The notes under the pieces: model-generated
Told to the model about the DNA's origin: nothing
Seen by the model: only the letters and a program-made list of their open reading frames with translations
The model's database searches: none
Translations under genes and position numbers: made by a program
Part shown: positions 51,110 through 63,000 of the stretch, piece after piece
Position numbering within the stretch: the stretch's first letter is position 1
Layout: each line of letters opens with the position of its first letter
NCBI GenBank assembly: GCA_016987375.1
Contig: PJRA01000263.1
Location: 4,194,908-4,258,907, forward strand
Direction of reading: 5' to 3'
DNA from: Brachionus koreanus
Lineage: Eukaryota; Rotifera; Eurotatoria; Ploima; Brachionidae
Length of the DNA stretch: 64,000 bases

Positions 51110-51139
51110 TTAACTTTTTAATCAAATATCTAAGCATAT
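51110..51139 (+). repeat. 30-bp direct repeat, copy 2
   Basis: Exact second copy of 49854-49883, 1256 bases downstream in the same orientation. Confidence 0.9.
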
Positions 51140-54100
51140 GACTTATTCATGTTGTTTAATTTAAAATTTAAGGAAGTTAATAGCATTAAATATTTAAATA
51201 CATAGCAAAGTTTTTGTATTTTTTTTCAACTTATTCTGATATATAATTTGACTTCATTTAAGACTAGAAAATTATAGTTTTTACTTTTAATAATAAGTTC
51301 CTTTGCATGACTCTCAAGATTTTCTTTAATCAAACTTTTAGCTCTCAAAATAATAGATGTGAATGCTAAGTCGTTTAAAATAGAGATTTCATGTTTAAAA
51401 ATTATTTATTTAGATTTTTGAAGAAAATCACGAAAGATTTCTGAAATTCTATTGTAAAAAAAAAAACAGAATTTTTTTAAACCAGTGATCAATTATTAAA
51501 AAAAAGCATCTGCTAGAAAACCATCGTATTAAATGAATAGAATTTTGTTTTCTAATTCACTTTTTTTGTGTGGTTAAATCTTTTATTCAATGCCAAAAAA
51601 AAAATTAGTTATTTTTAGCAGAAAAATAATAAAATGAATTTCATTAAATGGTTTAAAAAGCATTAAAATAAAGAATATGTTTAGTAAGCTGCATTTATTT
51701 AATGAATTCTAGTAGAATTCATCTAGCAGGTAAGATATAAAAAAAACGCTTGATTTATTTTTAAATCTTAAAAAATTTATGTTTAATTAATTTTTTTTTC
51801 TTCAAATTTTATTAATTAATAGGCCATCAAGGAATTTTAATCAAAGTAATCACTAAAAATAATTCAAACGATACAAGAAACATGAATTTATAATTTGAAT
51901 TTAAAATATAAATTTAATTTTAAAAATACTCAATAGTTATTTATTAAAATTTTCAAAAAGCAATTAGATTTATTTGAAAAATACTTCTAACAAAAATTTT
52001 TTTTTAAATGTTTGAGTTAATCTTGCAAGCTAAGTTAAGTAAATAAATACTTTACTCAAAACACCACGATTTCAGATATAATGGTTACTATTTTTTCTCA
52101 GACAGTTAATTAAATAAAAACTAGAATTTCTAGAGCAATTTTTTATAAATATAAACTAAAATCTATTGTCTTTCATTCGCATTTTCTAACAAGATTTTTT
52201 CTTGAGAATAAAATGCTAACATAAAAAATCTATAAATTTTTTTTAGATTTAATTTAAAATTTATGGGTCTTGTAAATTTAGATTTTTTCCTTTTGAAATA
52301 TTTTTTTACCCAAGTAGATATTTTATTTGATCGATTTTTGGCTCGACATGAGACAAATATAAGAAAAAAATTCGTCAAATGTAAGTATAAATTGAATTTT
52401 TTTATTAATCATTTTAAAAAGAAAAACTATTTGAATTTTGAAATACACAGTTAATCAAGATAAAAATAAGTTAGTAGAGGAAAATTCATTTGAAAAATAA
52501 GATAAACATTGAATGATCCACAGGTTGATTTAGTAGTCAAGTTTTTATCTACTATTTTTATCAAACATTTTTATTTTAAATTGACTTGCTCTTGATTGCA
52601 ATTTAATTTTTAAATTAAAAATTAATTTTTAAGTTTTAAACCGACTTAAACTACTTTAAAAAATCGTTTAAACGATGCATTTAAACGCTTTTAAAGAATA
52701 AAAAGATGACACTGTGCAATTAAATGAACGATTATTTTACCATTAATTTCATTCCTTTTAACTGAATTTAACAGGATTTAACAATATTAATTTAAAAAGC
52801 GTTTGTCATATATTTGCTTTTTAAAAATTTATTATTTCATCATTCAAGTGTCAAAAATTAAAATAATACAAAATTCAAAATTCTTGCTTAATTGAATTAG
52901 AAAAGAAGATTAAATCAAAAATATTGCGAATTAAAAAAAATTATTTAAATTAGAATAATTTATTACTTCAATTTAAATTTATATATTTTGAAACATAATT
53001 TAGTAAAGCTGTAAATTTAGGTCTAACCTAATCTTTAGGTCTATTTAGTCTGAGTTATTAGTTAAACACTAAATGTAGAATATTTACTTTGAAAATTAGA
53101 GCTTTGTTTTATTTCTAGCTATTTATTTGATTGTGAAACATGGCCTCACGCGTCTTAACAAAATAGTTGATTTAATCATATCAATTTTATGCTTCTAGGA
53201 ATATTGCATTAATAAATTTATTCGTGGAATAAGAGTAGAACAGAGTTTTAATAATTGTTCTTTTTTATCTAATAGAAAAGCACCGTGAAATTTTTTAAAA
53301 TTTAATTACACACCCCATTCTTATTCGTAACAAAATTTTTTCTTGTTACTTTTTTTAAATGCTTATAAATCTTCTATTTGGAATTCAAATAATGGTTTTA
53401 ATCTGTTCGTTTATCAGAAATATCTGTAAGATATACAGTGAAAGTGAATGGCTTCAAATAAACTAAATTTAATTACATTCAATAGTTAATTTTTCTTTAA
53501 ACTTAAAGAGTTTTAATTTTTGAAACAAGTGTGATGTGTTAATGTGTAAAAAATATATTCACTAAGGACACACCAAGCTCAAACGCAACTCATCATTTTG
53601 TTAAAATGAAAGCTTGCTTGGTTTCTTATCTTGCTAGTAATTTTTTAAAATAATTTAGTATCATTCTCGCTTTAGTTGAATTTAAAGAGAGCTGACAATT
53701 TGCTTGGAAACAATAACGCTATGCAAGGAATTTGCATAGAGCTATTTTAAGCGTTTGTTTAAGCTTTAGAAGTGTATAGAGACCATTCTAGATTTGTTGA
53801 AATCGAGAGTTGAATTATGGCATCGAATACAGTGCTGCGCAAAAGCCTCGTGTTGTTTAGAATTCCCATAGGAGAGATACTTGATATTTAGTTTCCAATA
53901 ATCGATAGGCTTATAGAAAAAAGCCGATGTAGGTTTCGTTTAGAAATAATAAAAATGGCGCTCGAGATTGTTCTTGTTCCAAAATTCAACCGACAGAGAA
54001 TACATAATTTCTTAATATATAAAAACTAAAAATCGATAGAACACTCTTAATTCTATTGGTTGTGTGCAAATCGAATAAATTTACTAGCTCAAGTCTCCGC

Positions 54101-54468
54101 CTGTAGAGTTACTCGCGTACATCAAATCAAATTCAACATAAATGAACAATGCTAGTATTATATTTTATATTTTATAAGTCATTTTATGCTAATTTATGCA
54201 TAGAAACACATAAACTCGGCGGCCTTGACACAAAAATTTTTTCTAAGCAAATAAAGCTAGCTAACGAAATAAAAATCATTTTTTTGAAGAAAATTTTATT
54301 TCTAATTTTCATTTTTAACCACCCTCTGTCTCATTTACTAACAAAGTCAACCCATGTTCTTAAAAAGCGCCAATGTGATTAGTCATTTTCTGCACCAAAG
54401 TCCTCATTAAACGTAACCACTAATTTGAGAGATAAATTAATGTTTATTTTTCTGTGCGAGGCATAGTA

Positions 54469-54505
54469 ATGATTTATATCGATTTTGAACGCTCCCAAAT
54501 AAAAG
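54469..54505 (+). other. Candidate 5' leader exon of Spen
   Basis: An ATG followed by 12 open codons runs into AAAAG|GTAAGTAC, a textbook splice donor at 54505/54506. It lies on the Spen strand 2.5 kb upstream. It leaves phase 1, and no AG near 57.0-57.15 kb accepts that phase in the Spen frame, so if used it would be non-coding or need another exon. Confidence 0.25.
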
Positions 54506-57012
54506 GTAAGTACTCTACTAAGTGAGAAAAATGTTTCATCTGTTTTGATTTAGATGTTTATATATATATTTTTTTAAATCAATTTTAAAAGTCCAATGGA
54601 AGTGTCACTAAACGGCGAAGCTCAGACCGAGATGGTTATTGGTGTGCTGAAAAATTAATTTTTAAATAAAATTTCAAAAATGCCAATCTAAATAATTTTT
54701 AAGATTGAGGATTTAGCTTTGAGAAATATATTTTAACTTTACTGAGTATATGCCCTTGCATTGCTCAACGTATTTAGCTCGATCGTTTTATTCTAAATCG
54801 CCTATTCAATCAACAATTACAACGAAAAAAAAATTCAAATTGTGTGATGATAAACGAGCCGAATATTGAAGCGAAGCGCAGACGTGTTTAGGCATACGTG
54901 GCCAATTTACGCCCGTGTGTCGAATCCGTTTGCGTTTAAAAACGCTTTGAGTTAAGAAAGTTTAAGAGATAAAATATGTAGTTGGCATTTTTAAAAAAAA
55001 AATTTATCAATTAATTTTTCGCCGTGCATCAACAACACTCAGTTTGATTGCCTGTTTTTGACTATTGGATTTTTTTTTGGTTAATTAAAATTGATTTAAA
55101 AAATAAATATATTTAAAATTTTATTCAAATTTTTTTTTTCTATCCTTCTCTCCCAATTCCAGACATTTTTTTCATCGGTTATATTTCACCCAAATATTGG
55201 CATATCAAATTAAACCACAATAATAAAAAGTTAATTTAAGCTAATTCAACATAAAATTATAACAGCAAATAATTATTGTTTCGACAAATAATATTTGCCA
55301 GTTAATAGAAACTAAAAATATGATTCCATAATTTTTTTTAAAATCCAATATTGCTTTGTTCAATTAATTATATATTAGAATGAACTATCGTTATTGATCA
55401 AAATAATATTTAAGGACTTAACCGTTGCACAACAATTGAATGCTGAGGAATTTTATTACAGATTTCATCAATTTGTATTTGGCTCATAGGTTCTTGAAAA
55501 TATTTAAACTAGGATAATAACGACATGGCGGCTTCTTGTTAAATCTCATTTTATTTATATAAAAAATTAGGGTCTCTTCTTTTGCTGATTTTTTTAGTAA
55601 TAAATATCAGTTGCTATTTTGTAATACTAGACCTTAAAACAAACAATAGCAACAGTTTATAACCAAGTGCACTTGATTATAATTAGTTATATAGAACGCC
55701 ATTTATGAATAAAACTAACAAAAATTTTTGTTTTTAATTAGCAAAATTTTAACAAAGAGATTCGTTTTAACGTAAAGGGTATTTGCTTCAGCAATTAGAT
55801 TCACTTGAAAGTTAATTAAATGAATAGTTCGTTCGGAAAATGATTCCTGAATGAATTATATTTCAAATACTCCTTTGGTACATCAACTTGAAACACTAAA
55901 TCCCTAAAAGAACAAATTTTTTCAAGTCTAACGCATTTTTCAAATTTAAGTTTTATTAGAAAATTAAAAGAAAAACAAGTCAAGAATTGGACTTTTGACA
56001 ATTTTATTGCTTAATTAATAAATCGCGTTCATCGTCTGATTTACTTGATAAAGCACTCCAAAATTTTCATTAAATCCCAGATTCATTAGAAAGAAAGAAA
56101 TGTCTTATTATCAATTCTAGTGAATCTCAAATGAAGCTGAAATGAACAATTAAAGTAATTCATAGAATTAAAATTAGATGAGATTTTGTATTCTGATAAC
56201 ACAAAACCTTGTAAATACGGATTTTTTTATAGCTATTTAAAAAATCATTTTACACTTTTAGTTTATTTTATAGTCTAAGCAAAGAAAAGCCTAGGAGTAT
56301 GATTTTAGAGCGATAATGTAGAATATTACAAAATGAAAATTAAAATAGCTTTATCTCAAAATTTATTTGTTTTTTTGTGTAAATTACAACACTTGCAAGA
56401 CTAATTTTAGTGAGAATATTTAAAAATTGAATAAAACCAAAATTTCTATGACAAAAAAACAATTTAAAATTAAAGAATACATTTGTAGATATAAATTTTT
56501 AAAAAAAATTACTCTAATTAAACAAGTATCTCGAAGATTTTAGATAATAAATCCAAAAAAAAAGCAATTGGATTTGAATCAAGTAAACTGAGGATGATTC
56601 TTCAAGATTTAAAAAAAATGATATTCAAAAGGTAGATATCCATTCAGAGCCAAAATTAGAGCGAATAATTTAACCATTGCGCTTGAAATTTTAAGTGCGC
56701 ATTTGCTCAACCAAGTAGTAATATTACAATATTAAGTTGATGAGTGTATACGTGGCTGATAGCTTTGGAGAAGAGAGACCAGTGCATGTTAGAGCAGTGA
56801 TTAACTTTTCTAAATTTTTAGATTTATAAGTTTTTTTTTTCTTTTCTAATAAAACAAATTTTAAACCAAAAACAAATCAAGACTATGAAAATCTTATAGC
56901 AATTACATTTGCATGCACACGATCACACATAATAGCTTTGTTTTTATCAGTGACTAATCTAAATAGAATTCAATTTTGTTTAGTGTGTATATTAGATAAA
57001 AAAAAAAATTAA

Positions 57013-60000
57013 ACAAAAACGGAATCAACTGTGGCTGAGAATAAACTGGACCCGCTGGTCTTGAGCTCAAGATCGTCTAGATCTTTGCTTAAATCGTCGC
57101 CGAGTCGATCGCCAAGTCGAAAATTGCAAAGCAAAAATGACAAAATCAAGACCAAGAAAGCTAAATCAAAAAAGAGCAAGAAACAGCGTCACGGGACAAC
57201 AGTCGAATGGCCAGACGATGTTTCGTCTAGCTCGGCCTCGACGCCGCCGACCAGTGTAAGCTCGTATTCGTCGGAGGTGTCGGACTTTTCATCAAGTTCA
57301 TTCTCATCTAGATCGTCAAGCACGTCTAGCTCTCGCTCGTCGTCTTCTTCGTCCTCGGCCTCGTCATCCTCTTCGAGCTCGTGCTCCCAAGAACTCAAAA
57401 AGCACAAAAAAGCCAAACGCCTAAAAAAAAATAAGAAATCCAAAAAAAAGTCACGTGACGCAAAAAAAAAGCAATCGACCAAAACCAATCACGATCGGCT
57501 CAAATTCGAAGATCCGAGCCGAATAGTCAAAGTGACCAATTTGCCTAGTCGGAGTCAAATGCCCACACTCAAAGAGACACTGTACGACGAATTTTTAAAA
57601 TACGGCAAAATAATATCCATTCGCCTGGATGGAGATAAAAAATGTTGTTTCATATTTTTCAAGCATTCGAATCAGGCACAAACGGCCGTAGAAGCGCTTA
57701 ACGAAAAACAATTCAACAATCTAACCGTACTTAAGTGTGAAAAAATCGACTTTTCGGCCTATTTATCACAGCATTCGCAAAACGTGTCCCAGCAAACATT
57801 GATACAAAATTTGAACCAAGAACAAGAACTAGATGAGTATTGTTCGAAAGCAACGCGCACACTCTACATTGGTAATCTTGACCGAGACGTTAAACATTCG
57901 GATTTGCGTGAAAAATTAGACAAAAAATACGGCGATATTATCGAAATAGAGATTAAAAAGGACATGAAAAAGCCAACGTCGGTCACTTGTTCGGGATCTT
58001 CGTCAAATGCGGCCAATAATCCTTATGCATTCATACAATTTAGTGACATTAGGAGCGTCATAAAAGCGATGCGATGCATGAACGGCAAATGCATCGGTCA
58101 AAATCTAATTAAACTAGGCTTTGGCAAATCGAAGCCGACCAAAACTCTGTGGCTAGACGGCATATCCGACCAGCTAAAAGAGTCGCATTTAAAAGAATTT
58201 TTTCGCACTCATTGCGAGAACGCCATCGAACAAATTCTAATCGATCGCAACAAATGTCAAGCACTTGTCTACTTTAGCGTGGTTGAAGACGCCAAAAACT
58301 GTGCCGAACGCATCCGCTCCAAGCGTTTCTATGATAAAAAAATAATGGTCGACTTCGCCAGCAAAGAGTTTATATCGTCTCGATTTGAACACTTGCTCGA
58401 TCCAAAGCATCATTTGTTCACCAATCACAACCGACTAAAGCCGGAGCTAAAAGTCAAACGAGCACGTTCGCCACGCTCCAATTCGCTGAACGACTCGCGC
58501 TCATCTTCGTCTTCATCGTCAAGCTCAACGTCAAGTTCGGCATCGACCGAAGCGACGCCTAATACGACCCGATCCGAATCGGTCGACTCGGCCGCCATTA
58601 AAAACGAAGACGACGATAAAAAACGACACTACTACGACGACCAGTATCCTATTGACGATTTGTCTCATGTGCTCAACTCAAGTAGTCAAAAGTACAAATT
58701 TTATCAGCCGTCCAACCGCAATCAGCATTCGCCATCCGATCTATCTCATTTGCTTAACGACACGCCAAATCATTATCGCCGCTATTTTAACGAGCCGCCG
58801 AGCTATCACCATCATCGACACTACTATGATGATCGAGGCTACAGATCAAAGTACTACAGCTACCATGTAGACAAGAGCTCGAGCTCGACTAGTCTCAATC
58901 CGAGCAGCTATTCATCTAAAAACCATAAAGAATCCAGTCGCAAAATACGTGAAAAATCCAAGGCTAAATCGGAAAAGAAAAAGTCGAAAAATTCCAAGGT
59001 GTCCTCTTCGTCGTCAAGATCTTCGCTCGAAGAAGCAAAGAAAAAGCGCTCTCAATCGAGATCGCTGTCGAGCGATTCGTCCTCATCCATATCATCAGTG
59101 TCCAATACGTCGTCAAGGAAGAACACGAAAAAAAAATCCGACCATGACGACATTAATCCGCAGCCGATGGACGTTGAAACACCCGACGAATCGGACAAAG
59201 TTCGCTCAACATCCCAGCCGAATACGCCTCAAGTTCTCAATGCGTCCAAAGCTAATTCTGTAACAATTCCTCTCGAGAGCAACTTAAATTGCAAAGATCC
59301 GCGCTTCAAAGGTACTGATTCACCTTCAACTTATCTAAGTTCGCACCAGTTCAATCAAGAAATAGAAATACCCAAATTTGGTCTTAAAAAACTTAAAAAA
59401 AATGCCAATTCTGTTCCTAAAAAAGAAGAAAATTTGCCCGATAACATCCAGGATACAAGTACAACCGCTACTAAAAACAACACAATGTCGCCATCAACCG
59501 ATAGACGCTCTCTCGAAGAACGCATTAAAATGCTAGACGAAATGATGGAACAACAAAAATCAAAGCAAATATCAAACGACTTATTATCCACCACCAGTTC
59601 ATTGAGCAACAAATTTAGCTCCTTAAGTACTACACAAGTGCTTAAACAGCCATTTAAATTGTCAAAATTATTCGATGCTGACGAACAGCGTCTCAATCAA
59701 TCGTCCAGTTTTTTGAGTCAAAAACTGGCCAATAGTCCATATTTTTCCAAAGTAGACAGTATTAACATGAATTTGGCACCACCTGGAGTCGCTGTATACG
59801 ATCACATTAAGGTTATTTCACAAGTGAACAAATCTCCGAAACTACTTTTGCCCACATCAAACCCGACTGTAGCTCATGCTCAAAACTCGAGCCCAAGTCC
59901 TGGAACACCATCGACGCCCACTTCGGTTCAAATAGCCGAGAAGCTCGGCCTCAAAATTAAGGGTTGTTCGTCACTGATAAATTTTGCCAGTGACTTGCCT

Positions 60001-63000
60001 ACTGTATCAGCTATTGCATCAACTTCCTCAACAAATATCAGCTCGCCTACTATTTCAAATCCAATTAGTCCGCCACTTAAACCCAAAGATGCAATCAAAA
60101 GTGAACCCATCGATGTGTATAAAAATGATAATTTGAAAATAAATGAGACTAAAACCGGCACGACTAGACCTGAATCGGAAGAGGAAAAAATAAATATGGC
60201 CAATGTTAAAATAGAGCCCGAATCAAGCGAGCTTAAACAAATTTCGTCTAAAGCTAATGAGTGTGAACTAAAAATCTCGCAGAATATTCAAGCCAAAATG
60301 GACTTGAATTCGACACCTAAAATTCAGTCTAAAACAGACTCTCAATCTTTGGCTAAAACTCAACCTAAACTTGAAACTAGTTCGGATAGGATTAAGCCAA
60401 AAGTTGAACCCATTTCAGATTTAAAAGTTCACAAAAATGAGACTAATACAGAAGTTATGAGACCAATAGATGTGAAAACCGAACCAACTTTGGAAGTAAA
60501 AAATCAGTCAAAAATTGAGCTCAATAGCAACAACAAATCTCAAACTAAGATTGAATCAAATACTGAAGCTAAATTGAGTGCAAAAAATGATGAGCCAAAA
60601 CCATCAATTAAAGCCAATAATGAAACCAAAATTCAAAACAAAAACTGTGAAATTAGCACAGTAACAAAAACTCAATTAAAAATTGATGAATCAAAGACCC
60701 AAGCCAAACAAGAACTTAATTCGGAGTCCAAGATTTCATCTAAAACAAATTCAAACGCCGATACAAAAGGTCAAACTAAGCCCGATTTGGCTAGCGATAG
60801 TAAAAATCAGTCAAAAACCACTGCTTCGAGCGAATCTAAAACCCAAACTAAATCGGATTTGCATTCGGATGCCAAGACAAAAACTGATTTGAATTCAGAG
60901 GCCAAAAATCAGACTAAAGCCGAGCACACAAATCAAGTTCTTAAGACCCAATCTAAGGCAGACATTAATTTCGAGTCCAAGAGTCAAACAAAAAACGATT
61001 CGGAAACAAAACAAAATGACAGGACAAAAATACCTGTGCCTAAACCGACAACAATCAAAAAACCCGAACAAAAACAATTGAATGTTGTTAAAAATTCAGT
61101 TAAGGACAATGCAAAAGAAATTAAATCACCATTGAAAAGCTCTTTAGCAGAGAAAACAGTTGGGAAAAGTGTGGATAAACTGAGCTCAAGCAAGTCTACA
61201 ATCAAGACTGTATCGTCTGATAAAACAATTAAAAAAAAGGAGATAAAGTCTGAGCCAAAAATTCCTATTGTTAATAAAAAGGAGATAAAAACTGAGCCAA
61301 AAGTTGAACATAAAACAGAGCCTAAATCGACAGTCAAGGTCGAGAGCAAAATAATGCATAAAAATGATGCAAAAAATGAGGAGAAAAAAAAAGAAGTGAA
61401 CAAAAAAACATCTAATTTGAATGACTTATACGATTCGGAAGAAACCGATTCGGAAAATAAGCCCAAGAGCAAAGATAAACTTGGCAAAAAATCAGTTGTT
61501 TTAAAAAATAAAAGCGATGCAAATGATAAAAAATCGTTTATTAGAAAAAACATAAACGATGTAAAGTCCAAGTCAAATAAGTTGAGTGTTAAGCCAAAGA
61601 TTAAAGAAGATGCTAGATCCAAATGTGATACTTCATCGGACTCGTCGTCCGACTCATCGTCCGAGTCCGATTCAAGCGAGGAGTCTAGTAGCGAATCGAG
61701 TAAATCAGAGCACAAACGGTCAAAGAATAAGCATCATCAAAACGAGAAAAAAAAACTATCCAAAAAAGAAAAGAGACTTTTGTTGAAGAAAAAATCGCAC
61801 AATAGCGACTCATCGGACAATAACGATCATTCGAGACGAGTAAAGAAAAAAAAGAGCTCGTCGGGCATTAATCGTGAATTGGCGTTCTTAATTGAGAATA
61901 AAGACGCTCTGGCATACAGCGGCTCGTTGTATGATCGTGTCAAGGCCAGACCAAGACAGGCCGACACCAAAAAGAAAAAACGTAAGAATAAAAAATCGCG
62001 AAAAATAATCGTTCAAAGTGATCACAACGATTCAAGCGAGTCAAAATCGTCGGATAGCGATTCGAGCGAACAAAGCTCATCTAGTAGCAGCGAATCGGAT
62101 TCGAAATCTAAATCGAAAAATCGTATAGAATCGTCGTCCGATTCCGATACCGACAACAAAAAATGTCAAGTTAATCGCAAGAGACAAAAGAGTACCGATT
62201 CACTATTTGACTCGGAAGAAACTGTTGATTCAAAAAAAGAAGCTAACAAAGTGTTGGTCAAGCCAAGTCAAACAAATTTGATAAAACGATGTCGAACTGA
62301 CTCGACAACGTCTTCTACATCGTCGAGTACGAAAAATCTTGGCCAGGAACTGAGTGCCAAAAAGCGCAAACTGCCTGACGACGATTCAAATGAAACAAAT
62401 CCATGTAAAACGCCGAAAAGTTCGACAACTACTAAGACTGTGACTAAGACAGAAAAGACAGATAGTGTTAAATCAGTCAAAACTAATTTGGAGGCTAAAA
62501 TGAAAAAACCATCGTCATCGGTGAACAAACAAGAAGTAAAAAATGATACAAAATTTAAAGTCGACGTCAAAAAAGATATCAGAAAAGAACCGAGTGTTAA
62601 GCCAATTCTAAATACTCCCAAGTTAAATAAAGTCAATAAAATTGAGATAAAAAATGAGAAAATTGAAATTAAAAAATCCAATTTAATTAAAAAAGAAGCT
62701 GTTAAAGTTAGAAAACCAAGTTTGAATTTAGAGAAAAATGAACAAATAAAAGAAACAAATCACAAAGACTCGGATAGTGTCAAGACAAGTTTGAGTTCGG
62801 GTAGTAGCAGCAGCATTGGTCATTGTGTAGACGAGGAATCTTTGACATTAACAAAAATAATTAACGACACTGAGTCTGTGTGCCATGAGAATGGGGAAAA
62901 TGTTGAAAACACTGACAAAAATACGACTAATTTAGATAAAGAAGATAAACAAATTTTGAATGAAGCTACGACCAGCACTAATGAAATTAAACCATTAGAG

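Larger units (their letters stand above)
48683..57012. other. 8-kb region upstream of Spen
   Basis: No gene could be assigned. It contains two exact 30-bp copies of a repeat (49854-49883 and 51110-51139), several 60-75-codon A+T-driven open frames without motifs, and a patch richer in G+C at about 54820-54960. It also has a strong splice donor after a short ATG-containing segment at 54469-54505. It probably contains the promoter and 5' exon(s) of the Spen gene and the promoter of PSMC6. Confidence 0.45.

Noticed and set aside
52163..52454. Overlapping frames on both strands
   Set aside because: Both are Lys/Phe/Asn-rich noise; overlap on opposite strands is expected by chance here.
54469..57039. 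Joining the 54469 ATG exon directly to the Spen frame
   Set aside because: The donor leaves phase 1, and every AG from 57010 to about 57150 gives another phase in the Spen frame.
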